From NCBI GenBank assembly GCA_965202895.1, contig OZ241901.1:62001-126000 (forward strand): DNA of 64,000 nt. The letters are read 5' to 3'. Shown in pieces: positions 18,372 through 27,418 of this stretch. Under the pieces are notes generated by a model. That model searched no databases. It saw nothing but the letters and a program-made list of their open reading frames with translations, and had not been told where the DNA came from. Made by a program: the position numbers and the translations under genes. The stretch's first letter is position 1. Each line of letters starts with the position of its first letter. The stretch comes from JAJDXW01 sp965202895 (GTDB taxonomy: Bacteria > Pseudomonadota > Gammaproteobacteria > HK1).

Positions 18372-20435
18372 GTGGATAGGGACGAGCCGGGAGCCGGGCT
18401 TCGCATCGGCGTCGACATCGGCGGGACGTTCACCGACTTCTGCGTCTTCGACGAGGCGACGGGATCGCTGCGCACCCACAAGACCCTCTCGACCCCCGAG
18501 ACCCCCGGCGCCGAGGTGATGACCGGCATCGCGGCGCTCGCGAGCCGGGATGGGTGGGCGCCGGACGCGATCCGCTACTTCACGCACGGGACCACCGTGG
18601 GGGTGAACACGGTGATCCAGCGCCGGGGGGCGGCGCTCGCCCTCTTCACGACCCGCGGCTTCGAGGACGTCCTCGAGATCGCGCGCCTCAAGGTGCCGGA
18701 CCCCTACGACCTCTTCTCGCGCCGTCCGCCGCCCCTCGCTCCGCGCGAGCGGGTCTACGGCATCGCCGAGCGGACCCTGAAGGACGGGAGCATCGAGGCT
18801 GCGGCAGACCCCGAGGAGGTCGCCGCGGCGGTCGAACGGGCGCTCGCGGCGGGCGCCGACACCATCGTGGTCGCCCTGCTCCACGCCTACGCCAACCCCG
18901 CCAACGAGCGCGCCGTGCGCGACGCGGTACGGGCCGCCGCCCCGGACGCGGCGGTGACCCTTTCCTCGGACGTCTGGCCGGTCATCCGGGAGTACGAGCG
19001 CACGGTGACGGCGACCGTCGCGGGCTACGTGCAGCGCCGGGTCGCGGCGTACATCGGCTCGCTCCAGGCTGCCCTGCGGGACGCCGGCGTACCCGCCCGC
19101 CCGATGATCACCAAGTCGAACGGCGGGATCATGGCCGCGGAGCTCGGCAAGACCGATCCCGTCGCGATGCTGCTCTCGGGGACCGCCTCCGGGGTCATCG
19201 GGGCGGCGGACGCGGCGGCCCGGGTCGGCGCCTCGGAGGTGTTGAGCTTCGACGTCGGGGGCACCAGCGCGGACGTCGCGGTGATCCAGGACGGCAAGCC
19301 CGCCTTCGGCGTCGGCGAGATGGTCGGCGAGTTCCCGATCCACGTCCCGACCGTCTCCGTCACCTCGATCGGCGCGGGGGGCGGATCGATCGCGCGGGTC
19401 GACGAGTTCGGGGTGCTCAAGGTCGGGCCGGAGAGCGCCGGCTCGCGGCCCGGCCCCGCCTGCTACGGCGGCGGCGGGGAGCGCCCGACCCTCACCGACG
19501 CCTTCGCGGTCCTGAACCTCCTCGGCGCCGGGGACCTCGGCTACGGCGCGGTCGCCCTCGATCGCGGCGCCGCCGAGCGGGCCGTCGCCACCCTCGCCGA
19601 GCCCCTCGGCCTCTCCCTCGCGGACGCGGCCGAGAGCGTCATCCGGGTCGCGGTCTCCGGCATGTACCTCGAGGTCTCCAAGCTCCTCTCGCGCCACGGG
19701 GCCGATCCGCGCTCGTTCACCCTCCTCGCCTTCGGCGGCGCCGGCCCGATGACCGGCTGCCTGCTCGCCCGTGACCTCCGCATCCGGCGCACCGTCATCC
19801 CGCCCACCCCCGGAGTGCTGTCCGCATACGGCGGGCTGATCGCGGACGTCCGCAACGACTTCATCCGCACCGCCTTCGTCGACCTCGACGCGGAGGGGTT
19901 GGACGCGCTGGACGCCCATGCCGGGGAGCTCGAAGCCCGTGCGCTCGGATGGCTCCGCGACGAGCAGGGGTTCGGGGGCGAGGCGCGGCTCGTATGGTCC
20001 GCCGACATGCGCTATCTCGGCCAGTCCTACGAGATCGAGACCGTGATCGACCGGGGGGCGGTCGCCGCCCGGCGCGCCGAACCCCTCGCCGCCGCCTTCC
20101 ACGCCGCGCACGAACGGGTCTACGACCATGCCGATGCCGACGCCCCGGTCCAGGTGGTGAACCTGCGCCTCGTCGTGAGCGGCAGCGCTCCGAAGCCGGC
20201 GTTCACCGAAGCCCCGCCGACGCCGGGTCCCGCCCCCTCCCGGGGCGAGGCGACGATCCACCTCGACGGCGCGGAGCGCCGCGCGGCCCTCTACGACCGC
20301 GCCGCCCTCTCCCCGGGCCAGCACTTCGCGGGGCCGGCGATCGTCGCCCAGGACGACTGCACGTCGGTCGTTCCCCCCGGATTCACGGCCCGCGTGGACG
20401 GCTGGGGGAACCTCGTCATCGAGCCGGAGGGCTGA
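18372..20435 (+). CDS. hyuA: hydantoinase/oxoprolinase subunit A
   Basis: 687 aa from GTG 18372. The N-terminal ATP-binding motif GVDIGGTFTDFCVFD and the second motif SFDVGGTSADVAV (about residue 295) define the HyuA actin-like ATPase family; HGTTVGVNTVIQRRG is also typical. With HyuB it forms an ATP-dependent amidohydrolase/carboxylase acting on hydantoins, 5-oxoproline or ketones such as acetophenone. It is followed 31 nt later by hyuB, so the two form an operon. Substrate is not predictable from sequence alone. Confidence 0.92.
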   Translation: MDRDEPGAGLRIGVDIGGTFTDFCVFDEATGSLRTHKTLSTPETPGAEVMTGIAALASRDGWAPDAIRYFTHGTTVGVNTVIQRRGAALALFTTRGFEDVLEIARLKVPDPYDLFSRRPPPLAPRERVYGIAERTLKDGSIEAAADPEEVAAAVERALAAGADTIVVALLHAYANPANERAVRDAVRAAAPDAAVTLSSDVWPVIREYERTVTATVAGYVQRRVAAYIGSLQAALRDAGVPARPMITKSNGGIMAAELGKTDPVAMLLSGTASGVIGAADAAARVGASEVLSFDVGGTSADVAVIQDGKPAFGVGEMVGEFPIHVPTVSVTSIGAGGGSIARVDEFGVLKVGPESAGSRPGPACYGGGGERPTLTDAFAVLNLLGAGDLGYGAVALDRGAAERAVATLAEPLGLSLADAAESVIRVAVSGMYLEVSKLLSRHGADPRSFTLLAFGGAGPMTGCLLARDLRIRRTVIPPTPGVLSAYGGLIADVRNDFIRTAFVDLDAEGLDALDAHAGELEARALGWLRDEQGFGGEARLVWSADMRYLGQSYEIETVIDRGAVAARRAEPLAAAFHAAHERVYDHADADAPVQVVNLRLVVSGSAPKPAFTEAPPTPGPAPSRGEATIHLDGAERRAALYDRAALSPGQHFAGPAIVAQDDCTSVVPPGFTARVDGWGNLVIEPEG

Positions 20436-20466
20436 ACGTGCGCATCATCGCGCCGGAGGACTGAAC

Positions 20467-22488
20467 ATGCGCATCGACCCCATCACCCTCGAGGTCCTCA
20501 AGAACCACACGAGGGCGGCCGCCGAGAGCATGGCCTTCACCCTCTATCGCACCGCGCACTCGACGTTCGTCAAGGAGACCGAGGACTTCACCACCGGGCT
20601 GACCACCCCCGGGGGAGAGACGTTCGCGGCCCCGACGGAGCTCGGGGCGACCTGGTTCGTGGGGCTCGACTACGGGGGGGCGATCGGGATGATCGACGAC
20701 TACCGGCCGGGCGACGTCGCGCTCACCAACGACCCCTACTCAGGCTTCGTCTGCACCCACACCCCGGACATGCACATCTGGAAGCCGATCTTCCACGAAG
20801 ACGAGATCGTCGCCTTCTCGGTCGGGCACATCCACAACACCGACGTCGGCGGGGCGGTGCCCGCCTCGCTCTCGCGCACCCTGTCCGAGATCCACCAGGA
20901 AGGGGTGCGCGTTCCGCCCGCGAAGATCATGGTGGAGGGCGAGCTCGACCGCCAGGTGCTCGATTTCTTTCTGACCAACGTCCGCGCGCCCGAGCAGAAC
21001 TGGGGAGACCTCAAGGCCCAGATCGCGGCCTGCAACACCGGCGAGCGCAAGGTCCGCGAGATGATCGCCCGGTTCGGGGCCGAGGTCTTTCGCGACGGGG
21101 TGGCGGACCTGCTGGACTACGCCGAGGCGCAGGCCCGGGCCATCGTCCGGGCCCTCCCGGACGGGACCTACCCCTTCGCGGACTACATGGACGAAGACTC
21201 GGTCGACGGGTGGCCCTGCCGGCTGAAGCTCACCCTCGTCATCGACGGCGACGAGCTCGTCTTCGACTTCACCGGCTCCGACCCGCAGCTCGAGAGCTCG
21301 CTCAACATCCCGACCGGCGGCGCCGAGCGCCACACCCTCCTCATGGTCGGCATGACCTACGTCCTCTACTCGCTCGACCCTTCGCTCTACCTCAACACCG
21401 GGGTCGGGCGGGTGTGCCGCTGCATCCTGCCGTCGGGGACCATCGTGAACCCGGTGTTCCCGGCCGCGGTCGGGATGCGCACCCTCTCGTGCAGCCGGCT
21501 GCAGGGGCTCATCCTCGGCGCCTTCGCCCCGGCCGCCCCGGAGCGGCTCGCCGGAGCGCCGGGATCGGGCGGGCCGATCATGAACGTCAACACCACCGAC
21601 AACCGCACCGGCCGGCGCATCATGGCCGCCATCAACCCGATGACGGGGGGCGCGGGGGGCCGCGCGGAGGAAGACGGCCAGGACGGCTCCGGCGCCAACC
21701 AGGGCTTCCTCAAGAACACCCCGGTCGAGATCAACGAGGCGGAGGCGGGCATCAAGGTGCTTCGCTACGGCCTCGCTCCCGACAGCGCGGGGCCGGGGCG
21801 GCACCGGGGCGGGCTCGCCACCGAGATGACCTTCCAGGCGTTCGCTCCCAACACCCGGGTCACCGCGCGCAACCGCGACCGCACCCGCTTCACCGGTTGG
21901 GGCATCGCGGGGGGCCGCGCGGGGGCGCCGTCCCGGTTCATCATGAACCCCGGCTCCAACCGGGAGGTCGACCTCGGCAACACGGACATCCTCACCATCG
22001 GCCCCGGCGACGTGCTCCACGTCACCTGCGGCGGCGCCGGCGGCTGGGGCGACCCGCTCGCGCGCGATCCGGCCGCCGTCCTGCTCGACTGGCGCCGGGG
22101 CTGGGTCACCACCGATCACGCCCGCGACGCCTACGGGGTGGTGGTCGCGGACGGGGCCGTGGACCAGGCCTCGACCCGCGCCCTTCGCGCCGCGCGAGCG
22201 AACGGGGCGAACGGAGGAGATGGAGCGAACGGAGCGAACGGCGGCTTCTACGACGTCGGCGCCGAGCGGAGGGGCTTCGAGACGGTCTGGACGGAGGAGA
22301 ACTACGCCGCGCTGACCGAATGCCTCGCGCGCCTCCCTGTCCACTGGCGGTTCTACGCCAAGCACCGGATCTTCGCCGCCGTCGAACGGACGGCGGCGGG
22401 CGAGCGGCACGGCGACGGCCGGGAGGTGCGCCGGGCCTTCGAGGCGCTCTGCGCCGAGCTCCCGCAGCTCTCGCCGCTGGCCGCCTGA
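20467..22488 (+). CDS. hyuB: hydantoinase/oxoprolinase subunit B
   Basis: 673 aa from ATG 20467, with GGAGG just upstream. The N-terminus (MRIDPITLEVLKNHTRAAAE) and the APTELGATWFVG, LTNDPYSG and HIHNTDVGG segments are typical of HyuB. The C-terminal region is longer than the minimal family core and carries a repetitive Ala-Asn-Gly stretch (about residues 577-592) encoded by GAACGGAGCGAACGG-like tandem repeats, probably a slippage-prone linker. Partner of the preceding hyuA. Confidence 0.92.
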   Translation: MRIDPITLEVLKNHTRAAAESMAFTLYRTAHSTFVKETEDFTTGLTTPGGETFAAPTELGATWFVGLDYGGAIGMIDDYRPGDVALTNDPYSGFVCTHTPDMHIWKPIFHEDEIVAFSVGHIHNTDVGGAVPASLSRTLSEIHQEGVRVPPAKIMVEGELDRQVLDFFLTNVRAPEQNWGDLKAQIAACNTGERKVREMIARFGAEVFRDGVADLLDYAEAQARAIVRALPDGTYPFADYMDEDSVDGWPCRLKLTLVIDGDELVFDFTGSDPQLESSLNIPTGGAERHTLLMVGMTYVLYSLDPSLYLNTGVGRVCRCILPSGTIVNPVFPAAVGMRTLSCSRLQGLILGAFAPAAPERLAGAPGSGGPIMNVNTTDNRTGRRIMAAINPMTGGAGGRAEEDGQDGSGANQGFLKNTPVEINEAEAGIKVLRYGLAPDSAGPGRHRGGLATEMTFQAFAPNTRVTARNRDRTRFTGWGIAGGRAGAPSRFIMNPGSNREVDLGNTDILTIGPGDVLHVTCGGAGGWGDPLARDPAAVLLDWRRGWVTTDHARDAYGVVVADGAVDQASTRALRAARANGANGGDGANGANGGFYDVGAERRGFETVWTEENYAALTECLARLPVHWRFYAKHRIFAAVERTAAGERHGDGREVRRAFEALCAELPQLSPLAA

Positions 22489-22653
22489 GGGCCCGTTCCT
22501 TCCCTCGCCGCGTTCGGTCGAATCGCCGGTCGACGGCGCCGGTCACGCCGCCGGGTCCGGAAGAAGGTCTTGCCGATCTCCGGGGTCGGGGAACCCCACG
22601 TACCCGGAGCGGGACACCGTGCGGAGGTCGATCCCGCAGCGCGACCCCGCGGC

Positions 22654-23481
22654 TCAGCCGCGCCGTCCGCGCACCGGGGGCACGGCGGCGCCCGAGGAGT
22701 GGCGGGCGCCGGGCGGGGGCGGGGCTTCCGGCGGGCCGGCGAAGCACTGGGCGTTCGCCATCCATTCCGCCGCGATCGGCCCGGTCACGCGAAGGCTCGT
22801 GTCGGCGACGTTCCGGGTCTGGGCGACCACCTGGGCGAAGGCGACGGCCGGCCCCTCGATGCGGTTCGCACCGTCGTCCTCGCCGTACTCCCAGACCGCT
22901 CCGGAGGGGGCGGTGAGCCGGAGGCGCGGCATCGGCCCGGGGGGCTCGCGCTCGCGCACCGCCCAGGTCCAGCCCCAGGTGTTGACGCCGAGCACCACCA
23001 CGTTCCGGATCCGGTCGTGCTCCTCGCGTGCGAGGCCGAAGAGGTCGAAGACCGCTTGCCCGTGGGACCAGGTCTCCATGAGCCGGGCCGTGATCGAGGA
23101 GCGGGCGGACATGTCCGGGCCGACCCAGGGTACGCGGCGGCGGGGGTCGACCTCCGCCCAGCGCTCCGTCATCTCCCGGTAGAAGGCGCGCCAGCCGTCG
23201 AGGAGGGCCTGCCCGCCGAGGCCGCCGACCATGCTCGCCTCCGCCGCGCGGTGGCCGGACGCGGACGCCTTCTCGCCGAAACGCCGCCGCAGGTCCCGGA
23301 ACCCGTCCGGGTCCGTGAGGGCGAGGTCCGCCCCCCGGTTCCAGAAGTGCAGGTGCCGGATGACGTCGTCGGCGGTCCAGCCCTTGAACAGGGTGGGGCG
23401 GCTCCACTCCGCGTCGGACCTTCCTTCCAGCGCCGCCGCGAGCGCATCGCTCTCCTCCCGAAAGTCCTCTGCCTGCTGCAT
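22654..23481 (-). CDS. TIGR03084-like DinB-fold protein
   Basis: 275 aa from ATG 23481. The N-terminal part (EESDALAAALEGRSDAEWSR, FKGWTADDVIRHLHFWN) is the mycothiol-dependent/DinB four-helix fold with metal-binding His; ETWSHGQAVFDLFG supplies another His. The C-terminal part has the wing-like WTWAVREREP region of the TIGR03084 family, found next to amide-hydrolysis or aromatic-degradation genes. Enzymatic activity is unknown; thiol-dependent isomerase or transferase chemistry is possible. It converges with hyuB, 165 nt apart, so a link to the hydantoinase pathway is only positional. Confidence 0.72.
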   Translation of the reverse strand: MQQAEDFREESDALAAALEGRSDAEWSRPTLFKGWTADDVIRHLHFWNRGADLALTDPDGFRDLRRRFGEKASASGHRAAEASMVGGLGGQALLDGWRAFYREMTERWAEVDPRRRVPWVGPDMSARSSITARLMETWSHGQAVFDLFGLAREEHDRIRNVVVLGVNTWGWTWAVREREPPGPMPRLRLTAPSGAVWEYGEDDGANRIEGPAVAFAQVVAQTRNVADTSLRVTGPIAAEWMANAQCFAGPPEAPPPPGARHSSGAAVPPVRGRRG

Positions 23482-24019
23482 CTCGGCCCCGCGTGCTCGA
23501 TCACTTGGGATCGATTCTACCTTGCGGCGACGGCCGGGAGGCCTGCCCGCGCTGGCGGGGGCGGCGGCGAAGGGTCCGGGCACACGCTCCTCGAGCGGAG
23601 GGTCCGTTCCCCGATCGATCCCGTCCGCCTCCCGCCTCGAACGGAGTCGGAACAGGATGGTCCCGCCGCCGTCGGCCGGGGAGGCGGCGCCGGAGAGCTC
23701 GACCGTGCCGCGGCCGTCGAGCTGCGGATGGAGGCCGCGTCCCGTCATGGCGGCGTTCCCTCCAACCCCCCGCCCGCTCCGGCACGTCTCCGCGTCCCGG
23801 CGCCTCTCCCACGGGCTCCCCGGGCGCACCGCGGCCTTCGTCCGACAGGGTCGCCTCTCGTCGGGGTCGGACCCTCCGATCAGGCTCACGTCTCGCTGGA
23901 GGGTCTTCGGTCGGGGAGGGTCTTCGGTTGGCGCGGGCCGGGGTTTCGTGCAAACCTTCCGTCGCCGTGGCTGACGGGCGCTCCCGCGGCCGTCCGGAGC
24001 GTCGGCAGGAGGAGACGTA
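23482..24019. other. divergent intergenic region
   Basis: The 540 bases between two divergently transcribed genes show only low-complexity high-GC frames and no recognisable gene. The acoX ribosome binding site (GGAGGAGACG) lies at its end. Confidence 0.45.
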
Positions 24020-25087
24020 ATGCGGGTCGGTCTCGTCGCGAATCCCTTCTCCGCGAGGGATATCCGCCGCGTCATCGCGAATGCGGCGAGCCTCCAGATC
24101 ACGGACCGGGCGAACATCGTGCTCCGGGTCCTCGCCTGCCTCGGCGCCTGCGGCGTGTCGGAAGTCGTCGCGATGCCGGAACGGGGCGGCATCCGCGCCC
24201 ACGTCGAACGCGGGATCGAACGGGCCCGGAGCGCCGGCGGCGAGCGGCTCGCTCCCGTGCGGCACCTCGACTTCCCGGTGACCGGCACGGTGGAGGACAC
24301 CCGCCGCGCGGTCCGCGCGATGGCGGCCGAAAACGTCGCGGCCATCGTCGTCCTGGGCGGCGACGGCACCCATCGCGCGGTAGCGATGGACTGCGGCCGG
24401 ACCCCCATCGCCTGCGTATCGACGGGAACCAACAACGCCTTCCCGGACCACCGCGAGCCGACGGTGACCGGCCTCGCCACCGGCCTCGCGGTGACGGGGC
24501 GCGTGCCGCCCGACGTGGCCTACGCCTCGAACAAGCGCCTCCTCGTGTCCATCAACGGGAGCCGGCATCACCCGGCCCTCGTCGACGTCGCCCTCGTCGC
24601 GGAGCAGGTGGTGGGCGCGCGCGCGTTGTGGCGCCCGGAGTCGCTGCGGGAGCTCTACGTGACGTTCGCGGACCCGAGCGTGATCGGGCTCTCCGCGATC
24701 GCCGGCTTTCTCGAGCCGGTCGGGCGCCGGGAGGCGGATGGCCTGATGGTCGACGTCGGCGCGCCGGAGGGAGCCGGCGCCGCTTCGGATGGAATACGCA
24801 TCGAGGCGCCGATCGCTCCCGGATGGCTCCGCACCATCGGGGTGCGCGGCTGGAGCCGCCTGCCGCCGGGATCGCCCCGGACCCCCCGGCTGCGCGCGGG
24901 GATGATCGCATTCGACGGGGAGCGCGAGGTGGGGTTCGGCGAGGACGACGAGGTTCGCATCGTGCTCGAGCCGGACGCGGTGCGAACCGTGGACGTCGAG
25001 GCGTGCATGGACTACGCTGCCCGGAACGGACTCTTCCGGCTGGGCGAGCGCCGCGCCCTCGGGGCCGCGGCCGGTCCCGGGGGTTGA
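24020..25087 (+). CDS. acoX: AcoX-like ATP-NAD kinase-fold protein
   Basis: 355 aa, ATG preceded by GGAGGAGACGTA. The GGDGT diphosphate-binding motif of the NAD-kinase/diacylglycerol-kinase superfamily is at about residue 113 (VVLGGDGTHRAVA), and STGTNNAFP is the second conserved loop. The longer, divergent C-terminal half and the location immediately upstream of acoA-acoB-acoC match AcoX of acetoin gene clusters, whose exact reaction remains undefined. It is separated from acoA by 251 nt that may contain a second promoter. Confidence 0.85.
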   Translation: MRVGLVANPFSARDIRRVIANAASLQITDRANIVLRVLACLGACGVSEVVAMPERGGIRAHVERGIERARSAGGERLAPVRHLDFPVTGTVEDTRRAVRAMAAENVAAIVVLGGDGTHRAVAMDCGRTPIACVSTGTNNAFPDHREPTVTGLATGLAVTGRVPPDVAYASNKRLLVSINGSRHHPALVDVALVAEQVVGARALWRPESLRELYVTFADPSVIGLSAIAGFLEPVGRREADGLMVDVGAPEGAGAASDGIRIEAPIAPGWLRTIGVRGWSRLPPGSPRTPRLRAGMIAFDGEREVGFGEDDEVRIVLEPDAVRTVDVEACMDYAARNGLFRLGERRALGAAAGPGG

Positions 25088-25205
25088 AACGGGCCGCCCT
25101 GCGAGCGCCGACCGGAGGGCGCGGGCATGGACGAGGTGTGGGCGCAGTCGGGGCGGATGGAGCGCGCAATACCGCCCGCCCGCGGCCGGCGCCGGCCCCC
25201 TGCAC

Positions 25206-25235
25206 TTGACGGGCGGCGCGATCCCCCCGAAGAAT
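25206..25235 (+). promoter_or_regulatory. possible promoter before acoA
   Basis: TTGACG (25206-25211) and AAGAAT (25230-25235) are separated by 18 nt, a plausible sigma-70 pair upstream of acoA. The -10 match is weak and no AcoR/sigma-54 site was recognised. Confidence 0.25.
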
Positions 25236-25338
25236 TCCGAACATCGTCGATCCGAACCATCGTCGCAAACGGCCGGCGGCGAGCGGCCCGGCGGCAGCCG
25301 CCCCCGCCGCCCTCGGCACTCCCCGGAGGACCCGATAC

Positions 25339-26328
25339 ATGACCGATCGACAACCGTTCTCGCTCGACCGCGACACGCTGCTCGCCGCGTACCGGACGAT
25401 GAAGACCATCCGTGAGTTCGAGGAGCGGCTGCACGCCGACGTGGCGCGGGGCGACATCCCCGGGTTCGTGCACCTCTACGCCGGCGAGGAGGCGGTCGCG
25501 ACCGCCATCATGCTCCACCTGGGCGACAACGACCGCATCGCATCCACCCACCGGGGGCACGGCCACTGCATCGCCAAGGGAGTGGACGTGAAGGAGATGA
25601 TGGGCGAGATCCGGGGCAAGGCGACCGGGGCCTGCAAGGGCAAGGGCGGCTCGATGCACATCGCCGACCTCAGCAAGGGCATGATGGGCGCGAACGGGAT
25701 CCTCGGGGCGGGTGCACCGCTCGCCTGCGGCGCCGCCCTCGCCGCCAAGCGGCGGGGGGACGGCGGGGTCGCGATCAGCTTCGTCGGAGACGGCGCCTCC
25801 AACCAGGGCATGTTCCTCGAGAGCCTGAACCTTGCCGCGGTCTGGAACCTCCCGGTCGTCTTCGTGGTCGAGAACAACGGCTACGCCGAGTCCACCTCCG
25901 TGGAGTGGGCGGTCGCCTGCGACAGCTACGTGGACCGCGCTTCGGGGTTCGGGATGCCGGGGGTGACCGTGGACGGGACCGACTTCTTCGCCGTCCACGA
26001 GGCGGCGGGGGAGGTGATCGCCCGCGCCCGCGAGGGCGGGGGGCCGTCGCTCCTCGAGTGCAAGATGTACCGGTTCTACGGCCATTTCGAGGGCGACGCC
26101 CAGACCTACCGGGCGGCGGGCGAGGTCGAGAACCTCCGCGAGAACCACGACTGCATCAAGATCTTCCGGGGGGCGGTGACCGGCGCCGGGGTCGTCGGCG
26201 CGGCGGAGCTCGACACGATCGACACGGAGGCGCTCGCCCTCGTCGAGGAGGCGGTCGAGCATGCGGCGGCGGCGCCGATGCCCGGCCCCGAGGACCTCGA
26301 GTCCGACGTATACATCTCGTACGCCTGA
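25339..26328 (+). CDS. acoA: acetoin dehydrogenase E1 component, alpha subunit
   Basis: 329 aa, ATG with GGAGG upstream. The thiamine diphosphate motif is intact (GDGASNQGMFLESLN ... VVENNGYAES, about residues 153-190). Other E1-alpha hallmarks are YAGEEAVATAI, the HRGHGHCIAKG loop and GKGGSMHI. Together with AcoB it decarboxylates acetoin (or a 2-oxo acid) and passes the acetyl group to lipoyl-E2. The assignment to acetoin rather than pyruvate rests on the acoX-acoA-acoB-acoC order and on the hydrolase-type E2 downstream. Confidence 0.92.
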   Translation: MTDRQPFSLDRDTLLAAYRTMKTIREFEERLHADVARGDIPGFVHLYAGEEAVATAIMLHLGDNDRIASTHRGHGHCIAKGVDVKEMMGEIRGKATGACKGKGGSMHIADLSKGMMGANGILGAGAPLACGAALAAKRRGDGGVAISFVGDGASNQGMFLESLNLAAVWNLPVVFVVENNGYAESTSVEWAVACDSYVDRASGFGMPGVTVDGTDFFAVHEAAGEVIARAREGGGPSLLECKMYRFYGHFEGDAQTYRAAGEVENLRENHDCIKIFRGAVTGAGVVGAAELDTIDTEALALVEEAVEHAAAAPMPGPEDLESDVYISYA

Positions 26329-26400
26329 CGGCGGGACACCGGAACACCTGCCCCGGGTCCGAACGACGCGCGGCCCCCGGGGCCCGACAGGAGACAGCGA

Positions 26401-27408
26401 ATGGCGCGCAACCTCAGCATGAGTGAGGCGGTCAACGAGGCCCTGGACCAGGAGATGGCCCGCGACCCGACGGTCATCTGCATGGGGGAGGACATCTCGG
26501 GAGGAACCGGAAGCCCCGGCGAGGACGACGCCTGGGGCGGGCCCCTCGGCGTCACCAAGGGCCTCTCGGTCAAGTACGGCGATCGGGTCATGGACACCCC
26601 GCTCTCGGAGTCGGCGTTCATCGGGGCCGCGATCGGCGCCGCGTGCAGCGGGCTTCGCCCCGTCGCCGAGCTCATGTTCGTAGACTTCATGGGGGTGTGC
26701 TTCGACGAGATCTTCAACCAGGCGGCGAAGTTCCGGTACATGTTCGGCGGCAAGGCCGAGACCCCGGTGGTCATTCGCTGCATGGCGGGGGCCGGATTCC
26801 GGGCCGCCGCCCAGCACTCCCAGATGCTCACCCCGATCTTCACGCACGTTCCGGGGCTCAAGGTGGTGTTCCCGTCGAACGCCTACGACGCGAAGGGGCT
26901 CCTCATCCAGTCGATCCGGGACGACGACCCCGTCATCTTCTTCGAGCACAAGAACCTCTACGACACGAAGGCCGACGTGCCGGAGGGCCTCTACACGATC
27001 CCGTTCGCGGAGGCGAACGTGGTCCGCGAGGGCGGCGACGCGACCATCGCGACCTACGGGCAGACGGTGCAGCGCTCCCTCGACGCGGCCGGCGCCCTCG
27101 CGAAGGAAGGCATCGAGTGCGAGGTCATCGACCTCCGCACCCTCTCCCCGATCGACATGGACACGGTCCTCGAGAGCGTCGAGAACACCGGGCGGCTCGT
27201 GTGCGTGGACGAGGCGAACCCGCGCTGCTCGATCGCCGCGGACGTCTCGGCCACCGTGAGCCAGGAGGCGTTCGGGGTGCTCCGGGCAGGGGTACGGATG
27301 GTGACCGCGCCGCATACCCCGGTGCCGTTCTCCCCCGCGCTCGAGGACATCTACATTCCGGGCGCGGACCGGATCGCGGCCGCGGTGCGCCGGACCGTCG
27401 CCAACTGA
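26401..27408 (+). CDS. acoB: acetoin dehydrogenase E1 component, beta subunit
   Basis: 335 aa, ATG with AGGAGACAG upstream, 72 nt after acoA. It has the transketolase pyrimidine-binding domain in the N-terminal half (SEAVNEALDQEMARDPTVICMGEDI, TPLSESAFIGAAIGAA) and the transketolase C-domain (ATYGQTVQRSLDAAGAL, EVIDLRTLSPID). It forms the alpha2-beta2 E1 with AcoA. Confidence 0.93.
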   Translation: MARNLSMSEAVNEALDQEMARDPTVICMGEDISGGTGSPGEDDAWGGPLGVTKGLSVKYGDRVMDTPLSESAFIGAAIGAACSGLRPVAELMFVDFMGVCFDEIFNQAAKFRYMFGGKAETPVVIRCMAGAGFRAAAQHSQMLTPIFTHVPGLKVVFPSNAYDAKGLLIQSIRDDDPVIFFEHKNLYDTKADVPEGLYTIPFAEANVVREGGDATIATYGQTVQRSLDAAGALAKEGIECEVIDLRTLSPIDMDTVLESVENTGRLVCVDEANPRCSIAADVSATVSQEAFGVLRAGVRMVTAPHTPVPFSPALEDIYIPGADRIAAAVRRTVAN

Positions 27409-27418
27409 GGACGAAACG

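Noticed and set aside
18189..20324. 711-codon minus-strand ORF
   Set aside because: Antisense of hyuA, which has all family motifs.
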